From Paracoccus marinaquae (lineage in GTDB: Bacteria; Pseudomonadota; Alphaproteobacteria; Rhodobacterales; Rhodobacteraceae), in NCBI RefSeq assembly GCF_018860165.1, contig NZ_JAHKNG010000002.1, positions 1 to 64,000 on the forward strand: a stretch of 64,000 nucleotides of DNA. Reading direction: 5' to 3'. The position numbers and the translations under genes were made by a program. The notes under the pieces are model-generated. The model had not been told where the DNA came from. It did not search any database and saw nothing but the letters and a program-made list of their open reading frames with translations. Positions 1-8,151 of the stretch are shown here, one piece after another (within the stretch, counting starts at the first letter, position 1; every line of letters starts with the position of its first letter).

Positions 1-336
1 TCTGTCGATCCGATACACGGAACGGCTGGCCGAGGCAGGCATCGACACCTCGGTGGGCAGCGTTGGAGATTCCTATGACAATGCCCTGGCCGAAAGCATC
101 ATCGGTCTCTTCAAGGCCGAGGTCATCAAGTTCCTTGGCCCCTGGAAATCCGTCGGTCAGGTCGAATGGGAAACCCTGAAATGGGTCGACTGGTACAACA
201 ACACCCGCCTGCACAGCGCCATCGGATACGTCACACCACAAGAAGCAGAGGAGGCCTTCTACGAAACCTTGAATGCTGCCGAAAAAGCAGCCTAATCATT
301 GAAACAGAAACTCTCCGGTAAACCCGGGGCGGTTCA
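1..336 (+). mobile_element. IS3-family insertion sequence, right-hand end (left part outside window)
   Basis: The segment holds the end of an IS3-type transposase and a short non-coding tail. Read on the minus strand from 336, the tail begins TGAACCGCCCCGGG, which looks like the TGAACCG-type terminus of IS3-group elements. The host sequence starts at 337, inside a CaiB-like gene on the minus strand, so the insertion point is precise. The other end and any target duplication lie outside the window. Confidence 0.8.
2..295 (+). CDS. IS3-family transposase (OrfB, integrase catalytic core), C-terminal part
   Basis: The frame is open from the first bases and ends with TAA at 293-295, so the start lies outside the window. 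About 97 residues remain. They carry the typical end of the DDE (rve) integrase core: the GSVGDSYDNALAES block, the catalytic Glu region (GLFKAEVI), and the closing WYNNTRLHSAIGYVTP motif that is near-invariant in IS3 OrfB proteins. The protein cuts and joins the ends of its own element. It sits in the IS end that interrupts the neighbouring CoA-transferase gene. Whether the full element is intact cannot be seen. Confidence 0.9.
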   Translation: MSIRYTERLAEAGIDTSVGSVGDSYDNALAESIIGLFKAEVIKFLGPWKSVGQVEWETLKWVDWYNNTRLHSAIGYVTPQEAEEAFYETLNAAEKAA

Positions 337-790
337 CCTGGATGATCTGATCATAGGCCGGACGCTCGCGCCACGGTCCCTGCTGGCCGAAGCCCGAGAT
401 GGCGCAATAGATCAGCCGCGGATTGACCGCCTTCAGCATCTCGTAGCCGACACCGAGCCGGTCCATGACGCCGGGCCGGAAATTCTCGACCAGAACGTCG
501 GCGGTCCCAACAAGGCGCTTCAGCAGCGCCTTGCCCTCGTCATGCTTCAGGTTGATCGTGATGGATTTCTTGCCGGCATTCTGCGCGAGAAAGGAGACCC
601 CCATACCGCGCTTGTTCAGATCGGCATCGGCGCCAAGGTTGCGTGCCAGGTCGCCCTTGCCGACGGACTCGACCTTGATGACCTCAGCGCCCAGATGCAC
701 CAGCTGGTGGCAACAGAACGGCCCGGCCAGCACATTGGTCAGATCGAGAACGCGGATGCCTTCGAGCGGCTTCATGTTCTGGCTGGTCAT
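296..790 (-). pseudogene. CaiB/BaiF-type CoA-transferase (family III), truncated by the IS
   Basis: The first ~150 residues are a normal family III CoA-transferase N-terminus: PLEGIRVLDLTNVLAGP, then GAEVIKVE, DVLVENFRPGVMDRLG and AISGFGQQGPWRERPAYDQIIQ. These enzymes move CoA between carboxylic acids. Right after the DQIIQ block, at 337/336, the frame enters the IS end and stops within 13 codons. More than half of the usual ~400 residues is missing, so the gene cannot work. Its ATG overlaps the stop of the upstream frame (TGATG at 792-788), which suggests it was once coupled to a transporter gene. Confidence 0.88.
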
Positions 791-1248
791 CAGACGATTC
801 CCCGCAGCGGGATGACACCGAACAGGATGGCGCCGAAGAGCATCGCGAAGACCAAGCCAATGACCCAGAAAATCGAGGCGCGCTGATTGTCGCCGTATTC
901 GACGCCAACAAGGTTCACCAGCAGATGGGTCGAGACGACCAGCGGGCTGCTGTCGATCACGGCATAGAACGTGCCCTGCATCACCACGGTCGGGATCGCC
1001 TGGCTGTGGTAGTGGAACGGGTTGTCGGCACCGGCGGGAAACAGCACGAAGGCTTCGTAGGGGCCTTTTCCGGCCAGATCGCCGCGCAGGTTGGCGTATT
1101 TCACGCCGCCGGCATTCGGCAGCTCCATCCAGTTCAGCTCGCGGGTCGGGGCTGAAACGATCCCGCCGGTCGCGGCGGTCTGGGCGGCGGCATCGACGGA
1201 GGTCAGCGCCAGGACGGCCAGCTATGCAAGATGGGTCACCGTGAACAT
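790..1248 (-). pseudogene. Chimeric remnant: secreted cupin-domain protein fused to a transporter C-terminus, with a nonsense codon
   Basis: Reading from ATG at 1248 gives MFTVTHLA, then TAG (1224-1222), then LAVLALTSVDAAAQ in the same frame. This is a signal peptide broken by an amber codon. A cupin-like stretch follows (YEAFVLFPAGADNPFHYHS, then AIPTVVMQGTFYAVID). Directly after AVID the sequence changes to SSPLVVSTHLLVNLVGVEYGDNQR and one hydrophobic helix, resembling the end of CitMHS-type citrate/metal symporters. A deletion has probably joined two genes. The CitMHS assignment rests on remembered family features and is tentative. An internal ATG at 1128 could still give a 112-residue product. 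Confidence 0.65.
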
Positions 1249-1277
1249 CTCCTTGGCTTCCGGAGGGAAAGACGAAC

Positions 1278-1889
1278 TCAGCCCTTCGCCAGCGCCAGCA
1301 CCGCGTTGGTATCGAGGATGTCGGCGAAGGTGTCCGCCAGCGTCACCAGCGACGACTTGTGCAGGTCCGCATGGGGAACAGTCTTGCCGTCGGGGCCGGT
1401 GATGTCGCGGGTGGCGCAGGCATCGGCGGCGACGATGACGTCGTAGCCGAGCGGAACCGCATCGCGGGCGGCGCCGGCCACACAGGCATGGGTCATCAGG
1501 CCGGTGACGATCAGGGTCCTGATGCCGGCGGCCTTGAGCTGTGCGTCGATATCGGTGGTCGGGAACACGCTGACCGAGGACTTGCGCACCGTCTTGTGAT
1601 GCGGCGCGGGCGTGATGTCCGGATGAAAATCGACCGTCTTGCCATCCTCGGCGAAGATCGGCGCTCCCGAGGGCGTGACATGCTGGATGTGGTAGACCGG
1701 CATGCCGAGCGCATCTGCCCGGTCGATCAGGCGCCTGGCATTGGCCAGGGCGCTGGCGCCATCCGGCACCGGCATGCGGCCTTCGAAATATTCCTTCTGG
1801 AAGTCGATCACCAGAACGGCGGTCGTCGCCGGATTGACGCTCTCCGGCGCATTGGCGCCGACCATGCTCCGGATGGTGGGATGAGTCAC
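1278..1889 (-). CDS. Cysteine hydrolase, isochorismatase-like family
   Basis: This is a cytoplasmic hydrolase of 203 residues, the usual family size. The catalytic triad is visible: Asp29 in VLVIDFQ, Lys103 in TVRKSSVSVF, and Cys136 in GLMTHACV, next to the bulky residues that form the family's cis-peptide. Members hydrolyse isochorismate, nicotinamide, ureidomalonate or related amides; the substrate here cannot be read from sequence. The start is a GTG with AGGAG 7-8 bases upstream. It is transcribed away from a GlxA-type regulator across a 125-base gap, so that regulator probably controls it. Confidence 0.88.
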   Translation of the reverse strand: MTHPTIRSMVGANAPESVNPATTAVLVIDFQKEYFEGRMPVPDGASALANARRLIDRADALGMPVYHIQHVTPSGAPIFAEDGKTVDFHPDITPAPHHKTVRKSSVSVFPTTDIDAQLKAAGIRTLIVTGLMTHACVAGAARDAVPLGYDVIVAADACATRDITGPDGKTVPHADLHKSSLVTLADTFADILDTNAVLALAKG

Positions 1890-2014
1890 GGCGTGTCTCC
1901 TTTCGCTGTGTGTCGTGGAGTTGAATCTGGCGAATTTTTCCGTTCATGAAAGTGGCCTGATGGACAAGTTATGATAGGATTGGGCCAAATTCATCGGATC
2001 GGATCAGCCGCGCC

Positions 2015-2971
2015 ATGCACACCATCGCCGTGATCGCCTATGAGGGCGTCATCCCGTTCCACCTGTCAGTGCCCTGCATCGTGTTCGGCGATGCTCTGCT
2101 CAGGCTTGGCGCGCCGCGTTACGAGGTGCTGGTCTGCGGCGAGACCGCCGGGCTGACACCGACCATTTCCGGCTTCCAGATCGAGGTGCCGCATGATTTC
2201 TCGGTTCTGGAGCGGGCCGATACCGTCATCATGCCGGCCTGGCGCGACACCGAGGACCCTCCTTCCGAGGCCCTGCTCGACGCGCTGCGCGGCGCCCATG
2301 CCCGCGGTGCCCGGCTGGTCGGCCTCTGCCTCGGCACTTTCGTGCTGGCCCGGGCCGGATTGCTCGACGGCCGCACCGCCTCGACCCACTGGGCCTGGGC
2401 CGACGAGTTCGAACGCTGCTATCCCAGCGTGGTGCTCGACCGCAACGCGCTCTATATCGACGAGGGCGATATCATGACCTCGGCGGGCACCGCGGCCACG
2501 ATCGACTGCTGCCTGCATCTGGTGCGCAGCGACCACGGCGCCGAGATTGCCAACAACATCGCCCGGCGGCTGGTGATGGCGCCGCACCGCCATGGCGGGC
2601 AGGCGCAATATATCGAGATGCCTCTGCCCGATTCCGGCACCCGGGATCAGCTTTCCGCCACACTGGACTGGGCCATCGCCCATCTCAACGAGCCGCTGGG
2701 TCTGGAGGCGCTGGCTGGCCATGCCTGCATGAGCCGGCGCAGCTTTACCCGCCACTTCCGGAAGAAGACCGGAACCACCGTGACCCGATGGCTGCTGAAT
2801 CACCGTCTCGCGGCAGCTCGGCGCCTGCTCGAAACCGGAGAATGCTCCATCGAGCATGTCGCCGAGATGGCCGGATTCGGCTCGGCAGTATCGCTGCGGC
2901 AGCATTTCGCGCGGGCGTTCTCGATCTCCCCGGCCAGCTATCGCAGGCAGTTCCGCGACAGCGCCGCGTGA
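2015..2971 (+). CDS. GlxA-family transcriptional regulator (DJ-1/PfpI domain + AraC DNA-binding domain)
   Basis: The 318-residue protein has two parts. Residues ~1-170 form a DJ-1/PfpI-like sensor domain, with Cys105 at the nucleophile-elbow position (VGLCLGTFVLARAGLL). Residues ~210-315 form an AraC-type double helix-turn-helix (LEALAGHACMSRRSFTRHF, then IEHVAEMAGFGSAVSLRQHF). This is the layout of GlxA/FtrA regulators, which usually activate catabolic genes for amines, amino acids or nitrogen compounds. It is divergent from the cysteine hydrolase at 1278-1889, its most likely target. The inducer is unknown. Confidence 0.88.
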   Translation: MHTIAVIAYEGVIPFHLSVPCIVFGDALLRLGAPRYEVLVCGETAGLTPTISGFQIEVPHDFSVLERADTVIMPAWRDTEDPPSEALLDALRGAHARGARLVGLCLGTFVLARAGLLDGRTASTHWAWADEFERCYPSVVLDRNALYIDEGDIMTSAGTAATIDCCLHLVRSDHGAEIANNIARRLVMAPHRHGGQAQYIEMPLPDSGTRDQLSATLDWAIAHLNEPLGLEALAGHACMSRRSFTRHFRKKTGTTVTRWLLNHRLAAARRLLETGECSIEHVAEMAGFGSAVSLRQHFARAFSISPASYRRQFRDSAA

Positions 2972-3158
2972 TCCGCCATGACACCCGCCAAGGCCAGGAC
3001 AGGCGGGGCAGGGCGCCAAAACCATAGGTGTGCGTTCAGGCTCGAAGCAGGGCGAAGGCAACCACCCCTGTGTCGTGTAGTGTGGTGTGAGCCTTGCGTT
3101 GAAAACACGCGGGACAGAGCAGGTTCTGTGCAATACTCCCGAGATTAAGGGGGAGTAG

Positions 3159-4904
3159 ATGCGCAACCAAGAACATGTCGCCGAGATCGAGCGCGTCATG
3201 CGCGGCCAGGCAACGGGTCGTGATGGCGTGGTGCTGGACAGCTGGCGGCGCTGCGTCGAGACCTATAAGCTGGACCCCGCGCGCCCCTCACCGGCTCATA
3301 TCGTCACCGAGGCCGAGCTGCGCAGCCACCGCGAACAGTCCGAGCGGCTGATCGCCATTGCGCGGTCGGGGCTGGAGGCGCTTTTCCGGCAGGTGTCCGG
3401 GCAAAGCTATGTGCTGCTGATGGCCGATGCGCAGGGGGTTACGGTGGATTCCCTTGGCAAGCCGCAGGATCAGGAGGCGCTGCGCGAGGCGGGTCTGTAT
3501 CTGGGCTCGGACTGGTCCGAACATCGCGCCGGAACCTGTGCCGTCGGGTCCTGTCTGGTGACGGGCGAGGCGGTGACGATTCACCAGACCGACCATTTCG
3601 ATCTGCATCACACGCCCCTGTCCTGCACGGCCGCGCCAATCTTTGACATTTCGGGCAAGCTGTCCGCGGTGCTGGACCTGTCGCTTCTGCGCTCGCCGCA
3701 AGCCAAGGCCAGCCAGAATCTGGCGATGAATCTCGTATGCGCTGCGGCCCGGCGGGCCGAGATGGCCAATCTGATGGCGATGACCCGGCGCGAATGGGTC
3801 TTGCGGCTGTCGGCCAGCCCGGAATTCCTTGAGGTCGATCCCGAGGCGGCGATCGCACTGGATGGCTCGGGCCGCATTATCGGGCTGACCCATGCCGCGC
3901 AGCAGGTATTGGGGGGCGCCGATGGCGATCTGATGGGCCAGCGGCTGGACCGGCTGATGGAGATCGGCATCGACGACCTGCCTGAACTGATGCGCGGCCG
4001 CCCGACCGAGGAGCGGGTGATCCGGCTTCGTGACGGGCGGGCGCTGTTCGGCCATGCCATTGCCCCGCAGGTGCCTCGGGTGGCGCGCAGCGCCGGGGCG
4101 GTGCTGCCGGGCGGGCTGTCCAGCCTTGCGGGCCCCGATCCTGCCATGCAGCATGTGCTTTCGCGCGCCGCCAAGCTGGCGCGGACGCAGATCCCGCTGC
4201 TGCTGGCGGGCGAGACCGGAACCGGCAAGCAGCGGCTGGCCCGTGCGATTCACATGTGCGATCCGCAGCCCCGGCCCTTTGTCGCGCTGGATTGCGCCGG
4301 AGCCGACCCGGCCGCGATCGACGCGTTGCGCCCGCAGGCCGAGGTGCAGGGGACATTGTTTCTTCAGGGTGCCGACGATCTGTCGCCGGCGGGTCAGGCT
4401 GCGGTCCTGCGGCTGCTGGGCGACGCCAAGCTGCGGGTAATCGCCTCGGCGCGCGAGGATCTGGCGGCGATGACCCGGCAGGGCGCGTTCCGGGGCGACC
4501 TGTTCTTTCGCATTGCCGGGGTGGCGCTGCATTTGCCGCCCTTGCGGTTGCGGCAGGATTTCGACTGGCTGCTGGAGCGGCTGCTGCGGTCGCGCAACCC
4601 CGACGGGCTGCGCCTGACCCCCGCCGCGCGCGCCGAGCTGCAATCGCGTGTCTGGCCGGGCAATCTGCGCGAACTGGCCAGCGCGCTTGAGGTCGCCGTC
4701 AGCCTGTCCGAGGGCGGCACGATCGACATTGGCGACCTGCCCGATCCGGTGCTGGCGCAGCCTGCGGCCGAGACGGCCGGAAGCCTCGAATCGGTGCTCG
4801 ATGCCTGCGGCTGGAACATGGCGCAGGTAGCGCGGCGGCTGGGGGTGAACCGCTCGACCATCATGCGCCGGGTCAAGCGCGCGGGCCTCGCGCCGCCGCA
4901 ATAG
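3159..4904 (+). CDS. AcoR-like regulator (GAF + degenerate AAA+ + Fis HTH) lacking the GAFTGA loop
   Basis: The 581-residue protein follows AcoR architecture: an N-terminal region with VVLDSWRRC, a GAF-type sensor (~60-190), an AAA+ core with a Walker A (GETGTGKQRLARAIH, ~residue 350), and a Fis-type helix-turn-helix at the end (MAQVARRLGVNRSTIMRRVKR). Two core features are missing. After PFVALDCAG the sequence runs almost directly to GTLFLQGADDL, deleting the stretch that holds the GAFTGA sigma-54 contact loop. The Walker B DE is replaced by QG. It probably does not activate sigma-54 polymerase in the usual way. The ATG has AAGGGGG upstream. The next genes fit acetoin/butanediol metabolism. 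Confidence 0.85.
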   Translation: MRNQEHVAEIERVMRGQATGRDGVVLDSWRRCVETYKLDPARPSPAHIVTEAELRSHREQSERLIAIARSGLEALFRQVSGQSYVLLMADAQGVTVDSLGKPQDQEALREAGLYLGSDWSEHRAGTCAVGSCLVTGEAVTIHQTDHFDLHHTPLSCTAAPIFDISGKLSAVLDLSLLRSPQAKASQNLAMNLVCAAARRAEMANLMAMTRREWVLRLSASPEFLEVDPEAAIALDGSGRIIGLTHAAQQVLGGADGDLMGQRLDRLMEIGIDDLPELMRGRPTEERVIRLRDGRALFGHAIAPQVPRVARSAGAVLPGGLSSLAGPDPAMQHVLSRAAKLARTQIPLLLAGETGTGKQRLARAIHMCDPQPRPFVALDCAGADPAAIDALRPQAEVQGTLFLQGADDLSPAGQAAVLRLLGDAKLRVIASAREDLAAMTRQGAFRGDLFFRIAGVALHLPPLRLRQDFDWLLERLLRSRNPDGLRLTPAARAELQSRVWPGNLRELASALEVAVSLSEGGTIDIGDLPDPVLAQPAAETAGSLESVLDACGWNMAQVARRLGVNRSTIMRRVKRAGLAPPQ

Positions 4905-4915
4905 GCTGGCGCGGC

Positions 4916-4950
4916 GTTGCGGGCGTGTTGCGCGGCGTTGCATCTGCAAC
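4916..4950 (+). promoter_or_regulatory. Phased GTTGC half-sites plus GTTGCA-TC-TGCAAC palindrome (candidate operator)
   Basis: GTTGC occurs at 4916-4920, 4927-4931 and 4937-4941, spaced 11 and 10 bases, one helix turn each. The last copy is the left arm of a perfect 14-base dyad (4937-4950). The site lies just after the AcoR-like gene and about 120 bases before the monooxygenase start, where an activator site is expected. Binding by the AcoR-like protein is inference. Confidence 0.5.
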
Positions 4951-5068
4951 CGCGGGGCAGGAAAACCCGGGCCTGCATGTGGCCCGCACCTGAAAATCCT
5001 GTCCCGGACGGGAGCCGCCCCTCATCCTGATCAGCGGAGGAGATCCGCATTTTCAGGAGGAGGATAAC

Positions 5069-6868
5069 ATGCTTGATTCCACTTTGACCGATCAGGTGCA
5101 GGCCGTTCTGGACGATTTCGGCGCCGCGCTTGAGGCCGGGGATATCGCCCGCGCCACGCAGATGTTCGTCAGCGATTGCTATTGGCGCGATCTGGTCGCC
5201 TTTACCTGGAACCTGCGCACGATGGAGGGGCGGGACCAGGTGGCGGACATGCTGACAAACCAGCTGGCCTCCGCCCGGCCCGGCAAATGGGCGCTTGAGC
5301 CAAACGAGATCCCTGCCCAGGACGGCGGCGTCATCACCGCCTGGATCTGCTTTGAAACCGCTGCGGGACGGGGCCGGGGCATGATCCGGTTGCGCGATGG
5401 CAAAATCTGGACGCTGCTGACCGCGCTTCAGGAACTCAAGGGGCACGAGGAATCCAAGGGCTTCGCTCGACCACTGGGCGCCAAGCATGGCGCCGGCAAG
5501 AACCGCCTCAGCTGGCAGGAAGAGCGCGACAGGGAAGCCGCCGAACTGGGCTATGACCGCCAGCCCTATACGCTGATCATCGGCGGGGGGCAGGGCGGTA
5601 TCGCCCTTGGCGCGCGGTTGCGTCAGTTGGGCGTGCCCACGATCATCATCGACAAGCACGAACGCCCCGGCGACCAGTGGCGCAAGCGCTACAAGTCGCT
5701 GTGTCTGCATGACCCGGTCTGGTACGACCATCTGCCCTATATCAAGTTCCCCGACAATTGGCCGGTCTTCGCGCCCAAGGACAAGATCGGCGACTGGCTG
5801 GAAATGTATACCAAGGTCATGGAGCTGAACTACTGGACGAAAAGCGAATGCAGATCGGCCAGCTATGACGAGCAGGCGCAGGAATGGCGCGTCGTCATCG
5901 ACCGCGACGGCGAACAGGTCACCATCCGGCCGAAGCAGCTGGTGCTGGCTACCGGCATGTCGGGCAAGCCGCGCGTCCCGACCTTCCCTGGCGCCGACAG
6001 CTTCGCGGGCGAGCAGCATCATTCCTCGCAGCATCCCGGCCCGGATGCCTATGCCGGCAAGAAGGTGGTCATCATCGGCGCCAATAACTCGGCCCATGAC
6101 ATCGCCGCCGCCCTGTGGGAACACGAGGCCGAGGTGACCATGATCCAGCGCTCGAGCACGCATATCGTGCGGTCGGATTCGCTGATGGAGATCGGGCTGG
6201 GCGCGCTGTATTCCGAACAGGCGGTGCAGAACGGCATGACCACCGAAAAGGCCGATCTGGTCTTTGCCTCGCTGCCCTACAAGATCATGCATCAATGGCA
6301 GATCCCGCTTTACGAGCAGATGAAGGAACGCGACAGGGATTTCTATGCCGGGCTGGAAAAGGCCGGGTTCAAGCTGGACTGGGGCGATGACGGCTCGGGC
6401 CTGTTCATGAAATACCTGCGCCGCGGCTCGGGCTATTACATCGACGTGGGCGCCAGTCAGCTGATCATCGACCGCGAGGTCAAGGTGGCGCAGGGCCAGA
6501 TCGAGAAGATCGTCCCCGAGGGCGTGGAACTGAACACGGGCGAGGTGCTGCCGGCCGACCTGATCGTCTATGCCACCGGTTACGGCTCGATGAACGGCTG
6601 GGCAGCCGACCTGATGGGCCAGGAGGTCGCCGACCGCGTCGGCAAGGTCTGGGGGCTTGGCTCCGAGACCAACAAGGACCCCGGCCCGTGGGAGGGCGAG
6701 CAGCGCAACATGTGGAAGCCCACCCAGCAGGAGGCGCTGTGGTTCCATGGCGGCAACCTGCACCAGTCGCGGCATTACTCGCTGTATCTGGCGCTGCAGC
6801 TTAAGGCCCGGATGGAGGGAATCGAGACCCCTGTCTACAAGCTGCAGGAAGTCCATCACCTGTCCTGA
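5069..6868 (+). CDS. Flavin-dependent monooxygenase with N-terminal SnoaL-like domain
   Basis: The protein has 599 residues. About 1-130 is a SnoaL/NTF2-like domain (DDFGAALEAGDIARATQMF, then CYWRDLVAFTWNLRTMEG). The rest is a class B-type flavoprotein monooxygenase: an FAD Rossmann motif (IIGGGQGGIALGARL, ~residue 170), a second dinucleotide motif for NADPH (VIIGANNSAHDIAAAL, ~residue 334) and a late ATG-type motif (IVYATGYGS). Such enzymes oxygenate heteroatoms or carbonyl compounds. A strong AGGAGGAGG precedes the ATG. The dehydrogenase 65 bases downstream and the AcoR-like gene upstream suggest acetoin or a related ketone as substrate, but this is inference. Confidence 0.88.
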   Translation: MLDSTLTDQVQAVLDDFGAALEAGDIARATQMFVSDCYWRDLVAFTWNLRTMEGRDQVADMLTNQLASARPGKWALEPNEIPAQDGGVITAWICFETAAGRGRGMIRLRDGKIWTLLTALQELKGHEESKGFARPLGAKHGAGKNRLSWQEERDREAAELGYDRQPYTLIIGGGQGGIALGARLRQLGVPTIIIDKHERPGDQWRKRYKSLCLHDPVWYDHLPYIKFPDNWPVFAPKDKIGDWLEMYTKVMELNYWTKSECRSASYDEQAQEWRVVIDRDGEQVTIRPKQLVLATGMSGKPRVPTFPGADSFAGEQHHSSQHPGPDAYAGKKVVIIGANNSAHDIAAALWEHEAEVTMIQRSSTHIVRSDSLMEIGLGALYSEQAVQNGMTTEKADLVFASLPYKIMHQWQIPLYEQMKERDRDFYAGLEKAGFKLDWGDDGSGLFMKYLRRGSGYYIDVGASQLIIDREVKVAQGQIEKIVPEGVELNTGEVLPADLIVYATGYGSMNGWAADLMGQEVADRVGKVWGLGSETNKDPGPWEGEQRNMWKPTQQEALWFHGGNLHQSRHYSLYLALQLKARMEGIETPVYKLQEVHHLS

Positions 6869-6933
6869 CCATGATTTTGCGCCCGGGGCCATGGTCCCGG
6901 GCATCACCATATTTTCAATCAAGGAGAATCGTC

Positions 6934-7989
6934 ATGAAAGTCGCACGCTGGCACGCCGCAAGGGATATCCGCGTGGAAGAGGTCGATGAGCCCAGCCCCG
7001 GTCCGGGGCAGGTCAAGATCAAGGTCGCCTGGACCGGGATCTGTGGCAGCGACCTGCATGAATATCTGGCCGGGCCGATCTTTATCCCGGTGGACCAGTC
7101 CCATCCGCTGAGCCAGGGCAAGGCACCGATTACGATGGGTCATGAATTTTGCGGCACCGTCACCGAACTGGGCGAGGGCGTCGACGGGCTGGCGGTGGGC
7201 GACCGCGTCGCGATCGAGCCGATCTTCGCCTGCGGCGATTGCGCGGCCTGCCGGGATGGCAAGTATAACCTGTGCGAGAATCTGGGTTTCGTTGGCCTTT
7301 CTGGCGGGTATGGCGGTTTCGCCGCCCATTCGGTCGTGCCCGCGCGGATGGTCCACAAGATGCCCGACGGGCTGTCGATGGAGCAGGGCGCGCTGGTCGA
7401 GCCGGCGGCGGTCGCGCTGCATGCGGTGCGGTTGAGCCAGATCAAGGCGGGCGACAAGGCGGCGGTCTTTGGCGCCGGTCCCATCGGGCTGCTGGTCGTC
7501 GAGGCCCTGCGCGTCGCGGGCGCCTCGGAAATCCATGTCGTCGAGCCATCCGATATCCGCCGTGCCCGCGCGCTGGAACTGGGCGCGACCAGCGCCATCG
7601 ACCCGCGTGACAGCGACGCGGTCGCGGTGATCCGCGCCGCCACCGGCACCGGCGTCCACGTGGCCTTCGAGGTGACCGGCGTGCCGGCCGTTCTGCCCCA
7701 ATGCGTCGACGCCACCACGCATGAGGGGCAGGTGCTGATCGTCTCGATCTGGGAGGGCGAGGCCGCGATCCAGCCCAATTACCTGGTTCTGAAAGAGCGG
7801 CAGTTGAAAGGCACCATCGCCTATCGCAACATCTATCCCGCCGTGATGGCGCTGATGGAGCAGGGCTATTTCAGCGCCGAGCGGCTGGTCACAAAACGGA
7901 TCGGGCTGGATGATATCGTGGCGGAGGGTTTCGAGGCGCTGGTGGCCGAGAAGTCGCAGGTCAAGATTCTGGTGGAGGCCCCTGAGTGA
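6934..7989 (+). CDS. Zinc-dependent 2,3-butanediol dehydrogenase-like medium-chain dehydrogenase
   Basis: The 351-residue protein is a zinc MDR alcohol dehydrogenase. Visible features are the catalytic zinc residues (GICGSDLHEY and GHEFCG), the structural zinc cluster (CGDCAACRDGKYNLC), and a Rossmann motif (AVFGAGPIGLLVVEAL). The block with the long insert before ITMGHEFCGTV is typical of (R,R)-butanediol/acetoin dehydrogenases, which interconvert acetoin and 2,3-butanediol with NAD(H). I chose ATG 6934 because AAGGAG lies 7 bases before it; an upstream in-frame extension to 6871 has no such site. It is probably co-transcribed with the monooxygenase. Confidence 0.88.
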   Translation: MKVARWHAARDIRVEEVDEPSPGPGQVKIKVAWTGICGSDLHEYLAGPIFIPVDQSHPLSQGKAPITMGHEFCGTVTELGEGVDGLAVGDRVAIEPIFACGDCAACRDGKYNLCENLGFVGLSGGYGGFAAHSVVPARMVHKMPDGLSMEQGALVEPAAVALHAVRLSQIKAGDKAAVFGAGPIGLLVVEALRVAGASEIHVVEPSDIRRARALELGATSAIDPRDSDAVAVIRAATGTGVHVAFEVTGVPAVLPQCVDATTHEGQVLIVSIWEGEAAIQPNYLVLKERQLKGTIAYRNIYPAVMALMEQGYFSAERLVTKRIGLDDIVAEGFEALVAEKSQVKILVEAPE

Positions 7990-8151
7990 TGGATTGCGGC
8001 TTCTGGTGGTACACCGGAAGCAAGCAGCGAGAGGGAGTAGCCGGAGACGGGGAAGCATGCCGAAACGAAATCATGCCGGCGCGGGGCACCGGGCCGGCGC
8101 TTCCTCGATTTCCGTGCTGCTGAATTCGCGAGGGCCGAGGAACCTGCGCAA

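Noticed and set aside
4394..6922. Open frame of 842 codons on the minus strand
   Set aside because: It is antisense to the AcoR-like and monooxygenase genes, both of which carry clear domain motifs; the reverse reading has none.
7990..8151. Small gene between the dehydrogenase and the saccharopine-dehydrogenase-like gene
   Set aside because: Short frames exist but none has a ribosome site together with a plausible protein composition.
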